NCBI GenBank assembly: GCA_035495555.1
Contig: DATJFQ010000060.1
Location: 1 to 64,000, forward strand
Direction of reading: 5' to 3'
Length of the DNA: 64,000 nt
From: DATJFQ01 sp035495555
GTDB lineage: Bacteria > Acidobacteriota > Vicinamibacteria > Vicinamibacterales > 2-12-FULL-66-21
Part shown: piece after piece, positions 50,123-58,960 of the stretch
How the letters are laid out: every line of letters begins with the position of its first letter
How positions within the stretch are numbered: position 1 is the stretch's first letter
The notes under the pieces: generated by a model
Told to the model about the DNA's origin: nothing
Database searches by the model: none
Seen by the model: the letters and a program-made list of their open reading frames with translations, nothing else
Translations under genes and position numbers: made by a program

Positions 50123-52759
50123 ATGCGGCCTGACGAGCGCGAACTGGACGACGAGATTCGGGGACACCTGGCGCTCGCGATCAAGGAGCGTATCGAACGT
50201 GGTGAAGATCCCGTGGCTGCCAGGCGCGCTGCGCTCGCCGACCTCGGGTACGTCGGCGGCGTCCGCGAGTCGATGCGCCGGGTCTGGTACAGCCGCGCAT
50301 TCGATGCCGCCGCGGCGCTCGGTCGCGACATCAAGTTCGCGCTTCGGTCGCTGTCCCGCGCGCGCGCGCTTTCCCTGACAGTCGTCCTCACGCTCGCGCT
50401 CGGCATCGGCGCCAACGCCGCGATCTTCAGCGTTGTGCGCGCGGTGCTCCTGCGGCCGCTGGTCAATCGCGACGAAAACCGGTTGATCTACATCCGCCAG
50501 AGCGCGCCCGGCATCGGGCAGAAGAACCTGACGTTCTCGGTGCCGGAGATTCAGGACTTGACGGCTCGCGTTCCGTCGGTTGCGGCGTTTGGCGACTTTT
50601 CAACGGTAGATTTCACGCTCACGGGGCTGCACAGTGAGCCCCGACTCGTGCACGCTGGTGTCGTCAGCGGCTCCTTCTTCGACGTGATGGGCCTGCGTCC
50701 GGTCCTTGGCCGTTTGATCACGCCGCAGGACGACGGGCCGAACGCGGCCGGCGTCGCGGTACTCACGTATCGCTTCTGGACGACGGCGCTCAACAGCGAT
50801 CCGCACGTGATCGGCCGCGCGATCCGGCTCGGAACCCGGACTGCGACGATCATCGGCGTGCTCGAACCGTCCGTCCCGTATCCAGCAGATACGGAACTCA
50901 TCGCAAACATGGTGACGAGCCCTCATCACATGGGTGCGTTGATGACGACGAATCGCAGCCATCGCATGACGGAACTCTTCGGCAGGCTGAGGGCAGGCGC
51001 GACGGTCGAGCAGGCCGGGGCGGAGCTCACGGCGGCGCACAGCACGATGATGGGTGCGCACCCGGAAGCGTATTCCACGCGCGCACACGTGCAGATCTCC
51101 GTCGCACGGCTTCGCGATCAGATTGCCGCGCCGGCGCGGACGGTGCTGCTCGTGTTGCTGGCGGCTGCAGCGGTCGTCTTCGTGATCGCGGTGTCGAACG
51201 TCGCCAATCTGATCCTGGCGAGGTCGGTGCGGCGCGAAGGGGAGCTGGCGATCCGCGCCGCGCTCGGGGCAGGACCGGGTGCCCTGCGCCGAACGCTGCT
51301 CGCCGAAAGCCTCGTGCTCTGCGGCGCGGGCGCGGTCGTCGGCGTCCTGCTCGCGAAGCCGTTCGTCACGCTCGTCGCCGGGTATGCCGCTCGTTTCTCG
51401 GTGCGCGCGGTCGGCATCACGGTCGATCCCAGCGTCGTCTGGGTCGGCGCGGGTCTGGCCACGTGCGCAGCGCTGCTGCTCGCCTTCGTGCCGCGTCTCC
51501 CGAAGACCACCGCGCCTGCCGGATTGGGTCTCGCGAATGGCAGCGCGCGGCTGACGCCGGCGACGAATCGGCGGTTGCGGGCGTTCGCGACGGCACAGAT
51601 TGCGTTTTCGTTCGTGCTGCTCGCGGGCGCCGGGATGCTCGTCGCAACGCTCGTGCGCATGCAGCAGGCCCGAAGCGGTTACGACCTGCGTCACGTGGTG
51701 GCGTTCGACGTGCCGACGCCCGCGACGGGTGTCGGCGACGCACGAACCCTCGCGTTCTACCTGGAATCGGAACGCCGCATTCGCGAGCTGCCGGGCGTCG
51801 ACGCGGTCGCCCTGGGCATGACGACGCCGTGGCGCGACGCGGGCGTCATGCCCCGCATGCAGTTCACCGCCGACGGCTACAAACCGGAGAACGGGGAGGA
51901 CAATCCACACGCCAGATTCCGCATTGCGGGGCCCGGGCTGTTCGACGTACTCGGCGTCGCGCTCCTCGCCGGACGCGATTTCACGGATCACGACACCGAT
52001 GCGTCGGAGCCGGTTGCGATCGTCAGCGAGAGCGTCGCGCGGCGGCTCTTCGCCACCGGCAACGCGCTCAACCGCCGGATCATCTGGACCGATCCCATCG
52101 CGCGCTTGATGGGCCCTTCCCGTCCAGAGCGGATCGTCGGCGTTGTTGCCGACGCCGATGACGAGAGCGTCGTGCCGTCGCCGGCCATGACGATCTATCG
52201 TCCGCTCGGCCAGCTCGGGATCGCGGAGCGGCTGTTCGTCCGCGTGAGCGGCGACCCGCATGCGATCATCCCGTCGGTGACTCGGGTGATTCGCGATCTC
52301 TCGCCGGAACAACCGGTCGAGCGTGCGGCCACGCTCGAGGAGATTCGCGCCCAGGTACTGGCGCCCGAGCGCGTCAACGCGTTCGTCATCTCCGGGTTCG
52401 CAGGCATGGCGCTGCTGATCGCGGTGGTCGGTGTCGCCGGCGTGCTGGCGTTCTCGGTGAGCGCCCGAACGCGGGAGTTCGGCATCCGGCTCGCCGTGGG
52501 ATCCGAACCGCGCCAGCTGCTGAAGCGGGTGCTTGGCGAAGGCGCACAGATCGCGGTGATCGGCATCCTTGCGGGCGCCGCAGCCGGCGTTCTGATGGTG
52601 CGGCTGGCGGTCAGGCTGTTTGCCGACGCACAACTGCCCACGCCCTTGCCGGTCGCCTCGGCTGCCGTCGTACTGGCCGCGGCCGCCGTCATTGCGTCTT
52701 TCGTCCCCGCCGCCCGTGCGGCGCGGGTCGACGTCCTTCAGGCGCTCCGAACGGAGTAG
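50123..52759 (+). CDS. ADOP-type ABC transporter permease (FtsX/MacB-like)
   Basis: 878 residues. An N-terminal cytoplasmic segment (about 1-60, ELDDEIRGHLALAIKERIERGEDP) is typical of ADOP proteins. Next is one helix (about 85-110), a periplasmic MacB-PCD domain, an FtsX core (about 335-460), a second periplasmic domain, and a final FtsX core (about 750-870). No ATPase gene is adjacent, consistent with the 'orphan' name. Likely moves lipids, peptides or toxic compounds, or transmits force across the envelope. Confidence 0.92.
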   Translation: MRPDERELDDEIRGHLALAIKERIERGEDPVAARRAALADLGYVGGVRESMRRVWYSRAFDAAAALGRDIKFALRSLSRARALSLTVVLTLALGIGANAAIFSVVRAVLLRPLVNRDENRLIYIRQSAPGIGQKNLTFSVPEIQDLTARVPSVAAFGDFSTVDFTLTGLHSEPRLVHAGVVSGSFFDVMGLRPVLGRLITPQDDGPNAAGVAVLTYRFWTTALNSDPHVIGRAIRLGTRTATIIGVLEPSVPYPADTELIANMVTSPHHMGALMTTNRSHRMTELFGRLRAGATVEQAGAELTAAHSTMMGAHPEAYSTRAHVQISVARLRDQIAAPARTVLLVLLAAAAVVFVIAVSNVANLILARSVRREGELAIRAALGAGPGALRRTLLAESLVLCGAGAVVGVLLAKPFVTLVAGYAARFSVRAVGITVDPSVVWVGAGLATCAALLLAFVPRLPKTTAPAGLGLANGSARLTPATNRRLRAFATAQIAFSFVLLAGAGMLVATLVRMQQARSGYDLRHVVAFDVPTPATGVGDARTLAFYLESERRIRELPGVDAVALGMTTPWRDAGVMPRMQFTADGYKPENGEDNPHARFRIAGPGLFDVLGVALLAGRDFTDHDTDASEPVAIVSESVARRLFATGNALNRRIIWTDPIARLMGPSRPERIVGVVADADDESVVPSPAMTIYRPLGQLGIAERLFVRVSGDPHAIIPSVTRVIRDLSPEQPVERAATLEEIRAQVLAPERVNAFVISGFAGMALLIAVVGVAGVLAFSVSARTREFGIRLAVGSEPRQLLKRVLGEGAQIAVIGILAGAAAGVLMVRLAVRLFADAQLPTPLPVASAAVVLAAAAVIASFVPAARAARVDVLQALRTE

Positions 52760-52895
52760 CACGCTGACGCAGACCACGAACGCACGGGGCGGCTGGCACC
52801 GCGTGTCCGAAGTGGCGGTCACATTCTGGCTCCTCGCTCGCGGCGTGCAGTTCGCGCAGCTTGACGCCGCGCCGCGCATTCCGTAGGCTAGCCAC

Positions 52896-53012
52896 ATGTT
52901 CGTCCCGCGCTCGCGCCACGCCTCGGCTTCTTCCGCCTACGTGCGCGCAGTGTCGGTACGAGCGATTTCTTTTGCCGGCTTCTGCTTTACCACCTCCATC
53001 GAGGCGGGCTGA
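52896..53012 (+). CDS. Candidate Phe leader peptide, 38 aa
   Basis: A short frame from ATG 52896 to TGA 53010-53012. Phe codons fall at positions 2, 26, 29 and 31, the last three within six codons (FAGFCF). Its final codons (GAG GCG GGC) are the left arm of a possible antiterminator. The start is supported only by a weak AGG eight bases upstream; a later GTG start is possible. Interpreted as a regulatory leader peptide for pheA. The rest of the 336-base gap between the permease and pheA holds the terminator and no other gene I can support. Confidence 0.6.
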   Translation: MFVPRSRHASASSAYVRAVSVRAISFAGFCFTTSIEAG

Positions 53013-53078
53013 GCGGCATTTTCCGAAATTCGAATCGAATCCCGAGCCCGCCTCCCGCAAGGGAGCGCGGGCTTTTTT
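53001..53078 (+). promoter_or_regulatory. Attenuator: antiterminator/terminator switch before pheA
   Basis: GAGGCGGGCT (53001-53010) is the exact reverse complement of AGCCCGCCTC (53045-53054). The latter is also the left arm of the terminator at 53046-53078. The two pairings exclude each other. A ribosome paused at the Phe codons (52971-52988) would leave 53001-53010 free to pair; one at the stop codon would cover it. Confidence 0.65.
53046..53078 (+). terminator. Intrinsic terminator upstream of pheA
   Basis: Stem GCCCGC-CTCCC / GGGAG-(C)-GCGGGC, eleven pairs with one bulge and a GCAA tetraloop, followed by six T at 53073-53078. It lies between the leader peptide and the pheA start, with no gene ending nearby, which argues for attenuation. 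Confidence 0.85.
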
Positions 53079-53096
53079 GTTTCTGGAGGAACGATC

Positions 53097-53942
53097 ATGC
53101 CCGCTCGGACCACGCCCGCGCCGCCGCTCGATGCTGCCTACCAGGGCCGTCCTGGCGCGTACAGCGAATCCGCCGCGCGTCATCTGCTTGGCGCCGACGC
53201 GTCGCTGCTGCCGTGCGACACGCTGGAGGAGGCGTTCGCCGCGCTCGCGGATCGTCGCGTCGCTCGCGCCGTCGTCCCGGTCGAGAACACGCTCGCCGGG
53301 ACGGTGAGCAAGACGTACGATCTGCTCCTCGAGCACGATCTCACGGTCATCGGCGAACACGTCGAACACATCGACCACGTGCTGATCGGACCAGCCGGTG
53401 CCAGCGTCGATCGGCTTGTGCGCGTGCTGTCGCATCCGGTCGCGCTCGCGCAGTGCGAACGATTTTTCCGCGCACATCCAGAGATCACCGCTGTACCCGT
53501 GTTCGATACGGCGGGCGCGGTTCCCCTGGCGCTCGAAGACGCCGAGGGCCGCACCGCGGCCGTCGCGAGCCGCGCGGCGGCGCACTTGTACGGCGGGTCA
53601 GTGCTCCGCCAACATCTGCAGGACCATCCGGAGAACTTCACGCGCTTCGTCCTCGTGAGCCGGGATCCGACGACGCCATCGTCGAAGAGCGCGTTCAAGA
53701 CAATCATTGGACTGCGGCTCGGAAATGCACCTGGCGCGCTGTGGCGGGCGCTCGAGCCATTTGCGAACGCCGGCATCAATCTGACAAAAATCGAGAGTCG
53801 CCCCGTCGCGGGACGTCCGTTCGAGTACGCCTTCGTGCTGGAATTTCAGAGCGACGGCACCGCAGGCGTGGAAGCCGTGCTCGAGGAGCTCTCGCAGCGG
53901 ACGAGATGGATGCGTGTGATCGGCACGTTTGCTACGGCGTGA
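53097..53942 (+). CDS. pheA: Prephenate dehydratase
   Basis: 281 residues. Converts prephenate to phenylpyruvate in Phe synthesis. Catalytic domain about 15-190 with GRPGAYSE, VVPVENTLAGTV and the NFTRFVLVSR block; ACT domain about 200-280 with GALWRALEPF and KIESRP, which binds Phe for feedback inhibition. No chorismate mutase domain. ATG 53097 has GGAGGA just upstream. Preceded by an attenuator; ackA follows after 23 bases. Confidence 0.95.
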   Translation: MPARTTPAPPLDAAYQGRPGAYSESAARHLLGADASLLPCDTLEEAFAALADRRVARAVVPVENTLAGTVSKTYDLLLEHDLTVIGEHVEHIDHVLIGPAGASVDRLVRVLSHPVALAQCERFFRAHPEITAVPVFDTAGAVPLALEDAEGRTAAVASRAAAHLYGGSVLRQHLQDHPENFTRFVLVSRDPTTPSSKSAFKTIIGLRLGNAPGALWRALEPFANAGINLTKIESRPVAGRPFEYAFVLEFQSDGTAGVEAVLEELSQRTRWMRVIGTFATA

Positions 53943-53965
53943 GGCATGATGAGCAGGCAGGACTT

Positions 53966-55105
53966 GTGCCCGAACGTGGAACAACAGCTCGCGGGCTGCT
54001 GACGCTGAACGGCGGGTCGTCGACCGTGAAGGCCGGCCTGTTCACGTTCGAACCGGAGCCGCAGGAAATCGCGCGCCAGTCCATCGAAGGTACCGGCGCC
54101 GCGTGCGTGCCGCGTCTGCAGCAATGGCTCGCCGCATCCGCCGCCGCTCTCGACATCGTGGCCGTCGGGCACCGGATCGTGCACGGTGGGACGTTGTACC
54201 GGGCGCCGTGTGAGGTGACTCCCGAAGTGGTCGGCAATCTTCGTTCGCTCGTGCCCTTCGCGCCAAATCATCTACCGCCGGAAATTGAACTCCTCGAAGC
54301 CGCGATCGCGCGCTATCCCGATGCTCTGCAGTGCGCGTGCTTCGATACCGCGTTTCATGCGTCGATGCCGGAGGTCGCACGCCGGCTGCCGCTGCCGCGC
54401 GAGTTCGCATCGCGCGGCGTGCAGAAATACGGGTTCCACGGTCTGTCTTATGCCTTCCTGATGGAAGAGCTCCGGCGTGACGCGGGGGCGCAGATTGCCG
54501 GAGGACGCGTGATCCTCGCGCACCTGGGCAACGGCTGCAGCCTTGCGGCGGTGCACGGCGGTCGAAGTCTCGATACGACGATGGGGTTGACGCCGATCGG
54601 GGGCGTCATCATGGGAACGCGCAGCGGCGATCTCGATCCCGGCGTCGTGACCCATCTGGGCCGTGCGGCAGGACTCTCTGCCGACGCCTTGGAGGACCTC
54701 GTCAGCCGCGCGTCAGGGCTGCTCGCCATCTCGGGCCTGACGAGCGACATGAAGACACTGCTCGCACGCGAGCGCAGCGATGACGCGTGCCGGCTGGCCG
54801 TCGACATGTTCGCCTATTCGGTTGCGAAGGCGGTGGGCGCCTTGTCAGCGGCGCTGCGAGGTGTGGACGTGATCGTCTTCTCGGGCGGCATCGGCGAGCA
54901 CGCGCCGGTCATTCGATCACGGGTGCTCGAGCGGCTCACGTGGCTCGGCGTCGACGTGGACGCCGGGGCGAATGAGACCGGCGCCCGCGTCATTTCAACT
55001 ATGGCCAGCCGCGTGTCCGTGCGTGTCATCCCCACCGACGAGGAACGGATGATTGCGCGATCGGCCGTGCGACTGGCGCAAGCGAGAGATCACGATGTCC
55101 ATTGA
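53966..55105 (+). CDS. ackA: Acetate kinase
   Basis: 379 residues. Acetyl phosphate + ADP to acetate + ATP. ASKHA fold: LTLNGGSSTVK at the N-terminus, VGHRIVHGG, FDTAFHASMP, KYGFHGLSY, LAHLGNGCSLAAV, DTTMGLTPIGGVIMGTRSGDLDP, and FSGGIGEHAP. Start GTG 53966 is the only start codon just before the first strand; the upstream in-frame reading is shadow of pheA. No pta gene is adjacent; acetyl phosphate can come from the phosphoketolase next door, which overlaps by 11 bases. Confidence 0.93.
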   Translation: MPERGTTARGLLTLNGGSSTVKAGLFTFEPEPQEIARQSIEGTGAACVPRLQQWLAASAAALDIVAVGHRIVHGGTLYRAPCEVTPEVVGNLRSLVPFAPNHLPPEIELLEAAIARYPDALQCACFDTAFHASMPEVARRLPLPREFASRGVQKYGFHGLSYAFLMEELRRDAGAQIAGGRVILAHLGNGCSLAAVHGGRSLDTTMGLTPIGGVIMGTRSGDLDPGVVTHLGRAAGLSADALEDLVSRASGLLAISGLTSDMKTLLARERSDDACRLAVDMFAYSVAKAVGALSAALRGVDVIVFSGGIGEHAPVIRSRVLERLTWLGVDVDAGANETGARVISTMASRVSVRVIPTDEERMIARSAVRLAQARDHDVH

Positions 55106-57449
55106 TGCCGAACGTCTTTCCCGCATCGACGCGTACTGGCGCGCCGCGAACTATCTCTCCGTCGGACAGATTTATCTGCTCGACAATCCGCTCCTGCGTG
55201 AGCCGCTGCAGCCGGCGCACATCAAACCGCGGCTGCTCGGCCATTGGGGCACCACTCCTGGCCAGAACTTCGCTTATGCGCACCTGAATCGCGCGATTGT
55301 CGATTACGGCCTCGACATGATCTTCATTTCAGGGCCTGGTCATGGTGGCCCTGCCGTCGTCGCGAACACGTATCTCGAGGGCACGTACTCCGAGATCTAT
55401 CCAGCCGTCAGTCAGGATGCCGACGGGCTGAAGCTGCTGTTCCGCCAGTTCTCGTTTCCCGGAGGCATCCCGAGTCACGCGGCGCCGGAGACGCCTGGCA
55501 GCATCCACGAGGGCGGCGAACTCGGGTACTCGCTCAGCCACGCGTTCGGCGCCGTGTTCGACAACCCCAATCTCGTGGTCGCGTGCGTGGTCGGCGATGG
55601 CGAGGCGGAAACCGGTCCGCTCGCGACCTCCTGGCATGCGAATAAATTTCTGAATCCCGTGACCGACGGCGTCGTGCTGCCGATCCTGCACCTGAACGGA
55701 TACAAGATCGCGAATCCAACGGTGCTGGCGCGCATTCCGCGGGAGCAGCTCGATCAGTTGCTGCGCGGCTACGGCTGGATGCCGTACTTCGTCGAAGGAG
55801 ACGATCCGCCGGCGATGCACCGGCTGATGGCAGAGACGTTGGATCAGGCGTTTGCCGCGATCCGCGGGATTCAACGCGCTGCGCGATCGACCGGTACGGC
55901 CCACGTAGCCGAGTGGCCGATGATCGTGCTCTCGAGCCCGAAGGGCTGGACGGGTCCGAAAGTGGTCGACGGACAGCAGATAGAGGGCACGTTCCGCTCG
56001 CATCAGGTGCCGCTGAGCGATCCCAAACGCAATCCGGAGCATCTGCGCATCCTGGAGCAGTGGCTGCGCAGCTACCGGCCGGACGATCTCTTCGACGCCG
56101 ACGGCCGACTGCGCCCGGACCTTGCGGCGGAAGCTCCAGAGGGGAACCGCCGGATGGGTTCGAACCCGCATGCCAACGGCGGAATTCTGCTTCAGGACCT
56201 GCGGCTGCCCGACTTTCGCAACTATGGCGTGCAGGTACCGGACCCCGGCAAGACCGACGCCGAGGACACGCGCGTACTCGGGCGCTTCCTGCGCGAGGTG
56301 ATCAACGAGAACGATGCGAAGCGCAATTTCCGCATCTTCGGGCCCGACGAGACCGTCTCAAACCGTCTGGACGCCGTGTTCGAAACCACCGCCCGACAAT
56401 GGGAAGCCGAAATCCGGCCGGTCGATCAGTGGCTCGCGCGCGAGGGGCGTGTCGTCGAGATACTCAGCGAACACCAGTGCCAGGGGTGGCTCGAAGGCTA
56501 CCTGCTGACGGGACGCCATGGCCTGTTCAACACGTACGAAGCCTTCGCCCACATCGTCGATTCGATGTTCAATCAGCACGCGAAATGGCTGAAGGTCACA
56601 CGCAGCCTGCCGTGGCGCCGGCCGATCGCCTCGTTGAACTACCTGCTGGCCAGCCACGTCTGGCGGCAGGATCACAACGGTTTCACGCACCAGGATCCCG
56701 GCTTCATCGATCTCGCGGTCAACAAGAAAGCGCAAGTCGTTCGCGTATATCTTCCCCCCGACGCGAACTGCCTCCTCAGCGTGATGGACCACTGTCTGCG
56801 CAGCCGGAACTACGTGAACGTCGTCGTCGCCGGCAAGCACGCGGCGCCGCAATGGCTGTCGATGGACGAGGCGGTCAGGCATTGCGCCGAGGGCATCGGC
56901 ATCTGGCCCTGGGCGAGCAACGACAAGGGCGCGGAGCCGGACATCGTGATGGCGGCAGCCGGCGATGTGCCGACGCTCGAGACGCTGGCCGCGGTCTCGC
57001 TGCTGCGCGAGCAGTTGCCTGCGCTCAAGATCCGTTTCGTGAACGTCGTCGATCTGATGAAGCTGCAGCCCCCGAGCGAGCACCCGCACGGCCTGCCGGA
57101 CACGGACTTCGACCAGTTGTTCACGAAGGACAAGCCCATCATCTTCGCTTATCACGGGTATCCGTGGCTGATTCACCGCCTCACCTATCGTCGAACAAAC
57201 CACGACAACCTGCACGTGCGTGGATACAAGGAAGAAGGCACGATCACGACACCTTTCGATATGGCCGTGCTGAACGACATGGACCGCTTCCACCTGGCTG
57301 GGGACGCCATCGATCGGCTGCCGCAGCTTGGCGCGAGCGCGGCCTATGTAAAGCAGATGCTGTCTGATCGGCTGACGGAGCACCGGCGGTACATCCGCGA
57401 GCACGGTCAGGACATGCCGTCGATCCGCAACTGGCGCTGGGGCGCATAG
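55095..57449 (+). CDS. xfp: Phosphoketolase
   Basis: 784 residues, ThDP-dependent. Splits xylulose-5-P (or fructose-6-P) with phosphate into acetyl phosphate plus glyceraldehyde-3-P (or erythrose-4-P). Motifs: LLGHWGTTPGQNF, GPGHGGPA, SFPGGIPSHAAPETPGS, GDGEAETGPLA (ThDP/metal), HLNGYKIANPT, and EHQCQGWLEGY. ATG 55095. Overlap with ackA shows a shared transcript forming an ATP-yielding shunt; the erythrose-4-P product would feed aromatic synthesis. Confidence 0.95.
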   Translation: MSIDAERLSRIDAYWRAANYLSVGQIYLLDNPLLREPLQPAHIKPRLLGHWGTTPGQNFAYAHLNRAIVDYGLDMIFISGPGHGGPAVVANTYLEGTYSEIYPAVSQDADGLKLLFRQFSFPGGIPSHAAPETPGSIHEGGELGYSLSHAFGAVFDNPNLVVACVVGDGEAETGPLATSWHANKFLNPVTDGVVLPILHLNGYKIANPTVLARIPREQLDQLLRGYGWMPYFVEGDDPPAMHRLMAETLDQAFAAIRGIQRAARSTGTAHVAEWPMIVLSSPKGWTGPKVVDGQQIEGTFRSHQVPLSDPKRNPEHLRILEQWLRSYRPDDLFDADGRLRPDLAAEAPEGNRRMGSNPHANGGILLQDLRLPDFRNYGVQVPDPGKTDAEDTRVLGRFLREVINENDAKRNFRIFGPDETVSNRLDAVFETTARQWEAEIRPVDQWLAREGRVVEILSEHQCQGWLEGYLLTGRHGLFNTYEAFAHIVDSMFNQHAKWLKVTRSLPWRRPIASLNYLLASHVWRQDHNGFTHQDPGFIDLAVNKKAQVVRVYLPPDANCLLSVMDHCLRSRNYVNVVVAGKHAAPQWLSMDEAVRHCAEGIGIWPWASNDKGAEPDIVMAAAGDVPTLETLAAVSLLREQLPALKIRFVNVVDLMKLQPPSEHPHGLPDTDFDQLFTKDKPIIFAYHGYPWLIHRLTYRRTNHDNLHVRGYKEEGTITTPFDMAVLNDMDRFHLAGDAIDRLPQLGASAAYVKQMLSDRLTEHRRYIREHGQDMPSIRNWRWGA

Positions 57450-57467
57450 CTTCGCCGACCATGCTGA

Positions 57468-58832
57468 ATGCCGCATAACGGAATGCCGATCTCGATCGCC
57501 GCCCGGTTGAATCGGCTTCCGATCACGCGGACGCATCGCGCGATCACGGCGATTGCGGGAATCGGCACGTTCTTCGATCTGTTCGACATCTTCCTGGCCG
57601 GCGTGCTCGGTACGGTCCTCACCGAGCAGTTTCATCTCAGCAAGCTGGCGCTCCCGGCCGTGCTCGGTTCGGGATTCCTCGGCATGTTCGTCGGCGCTGT
57701 GACGCTCGGGACGCTGGCCGATCGCATCGGCCGCCGGCGCGCGTTCATGGCAACGCTGGGCATCTATTCGATCTTTACCCTTGCCGGCGCGTTTGCGACG
57801 AACGCGTCGATGCTCGTCCTATTCCGTTTTCTCGCAGGGATCGGCATCGGGGCGGAGCCGCCGCTGGTCGACGCATACCTTGGTGAGATGCTTCCTCCGT
57901 ACGCGCGCGGGCGATACAGCGCGATCGCGTACACGTTCGGCTTCTGCGCTGTTCCGATCGTCGGGCTGCTGGCTCGAGTACTCGTGCCGGTTGCGCCGTT
58001 TGGCATCGCCGGGTGGAGGTGGTTGTTTGTCGCAGGCGGACTCGGCGCCTTCGTGGTCTGGCTGCTGCGCCAGCGGCTTCCCGAGTCGCCGCGGTGGCTC
58101 GAGTCCGTCGGGCGTCTGGAGGAGGCCGACGCAATTACGCGGCACATGGAACTGGAAGTGCCGCCCGCCACCGCGTTGCGAGCATCGGCCGAAGAGCAGA
58201 TCAGCAGCACGTCATCCACCGGATGGGCCGCGCTCTTCCATCCAGACTATCGGCGCCGCACAATCGTGCTGTGCATCTTCCACCTGTTTCAGACCGTCGG
58301 CTACTACGGCTTCGGGACGCTCGTCCCGCTGGTGCTGGCGGCGAAGGGCTTCACGGTCATCCACTCGCTGACGTACACGACACTCGTGCTGCTCGGGTAC
58401 CCGGTCGGGTCAGCGCTCTCGGTCCCGATCGTCGAGCGGATGGATCGCAAATGGCTCATCGTCACGGGCGCCATCCTGATGGCCGGCTTCGGGCTTGCGC
58501 TCGGGTTTGCGGTCTCGACGGCCTGGATTGTGGTTTTTGGATTCAGTTACACGGTCGTCAGCAACCTTTTCTCGAACGCCTTTCACGTCTTTCAGGCCGA
58601 AATCTTTCCGACGTTCATGCGCACAACCGCCGCCGGCACGGCGTACGCACTGAGCCGTCTGTCGAGCGCGGCGATGCCGTTCGTGCTGCTGCCGGTGCTG
58701 AACACCCGCGGGGCGCCGACGATGTTCGGGGTCGTGGCGCTCGCGATGCTCGTCGTCATCGTCGACATCGCGTTCTTCGCGCCCTCGACCACCGGCCGAA
58801 CGCTGGAGCAGGTTGCGATCGAGCGCGGGTGA
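57468..58832 (+). CDS. MFS sugar-porter-like transporter
   Basis: 454 residues, twelve membrane helices. Sugar/organic-acid porter marks: GTLADRIGRRRAF in loop 2-3, a PESPRWL motif after helix 6 (about 205), and a long central loop. N-terminal DLFDIFLAG in helix 1 is like aromatic-acid or sialic-acid porters. ATG 57468 or 57483. It lies 18 bases after xfp, so may supply its sugar or export a product; substrate unresolved. Confidence 0.88.
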   Translation: MPHNGMPISIAARLNRLPITRTHRAITAIAGIGTFFDLFDIFLAGVLGTVLTEQFHLSKLALPAVLGSGFLGMFVGAVTLGTLADRIGRRRAFMATLGIYSIFTLAGAFATNASMLVLFRFLAGIGIGAEPPLVDAYLGEMLPPYARGRYSAIAYTFGFCAVPIVGLLARVLVPVAPFGIAGWRWLFVAGGLGAFVVWLLRQRLPESPRWLESVGRLEEADAITRHMELEVPPATALRASAEEQISSTSSTGWAALFHPDYRRRTIVLCIFHLFQTVGYYGFGTLVPLVLAAKGFTVIHSLTYTTLVLLGYPVGSALSVPIVERMDRKWLIVTGAILMAGFGLALGFAVSTAWIVVFGFSYTVVSNLFSNAFHVFQAEIFPTFMRTTAAGTAYALSRLSSAAMPFVLLPVLNTRGAPTMFGVVALAMLVVIVDIAFFAPSTTGRTLEQVAIERG

Positions 58833-58960
58833 GATCAGGCGAAAGCGTTGTTAGTCGAATTCAACCTGTGGCGCTGATTGCGCGGCGCCGGCACGGCCGA
58901 TCGCGATATCTGCCTTGAAGTAGTTTTCAGCCTTGACGGGTGCGCCCGCAATCCGGCGGC

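Noticed and set aside
50600..52897. 765-codon open frame antisense to the ADOP permease
   Set aside because: No recognisable domain, extreme Arg/His content, and it lies wholly opposite a well-supported gene.
53946..54002. 18-codon ATG frame between pheA and ackA
   Set aside because: No ribosome site of its own, no motif, and it overlaps the ackA start region in another frame; likely chance.
58845..58957. Protein-like reading frame on the minus strand just after the VPS10 stop (contains ENYFKADIAIG)
   Set aside because: No start codon outside the VPS10 coding region and only about 37 codons long; could be a remnant but cannot be supported.
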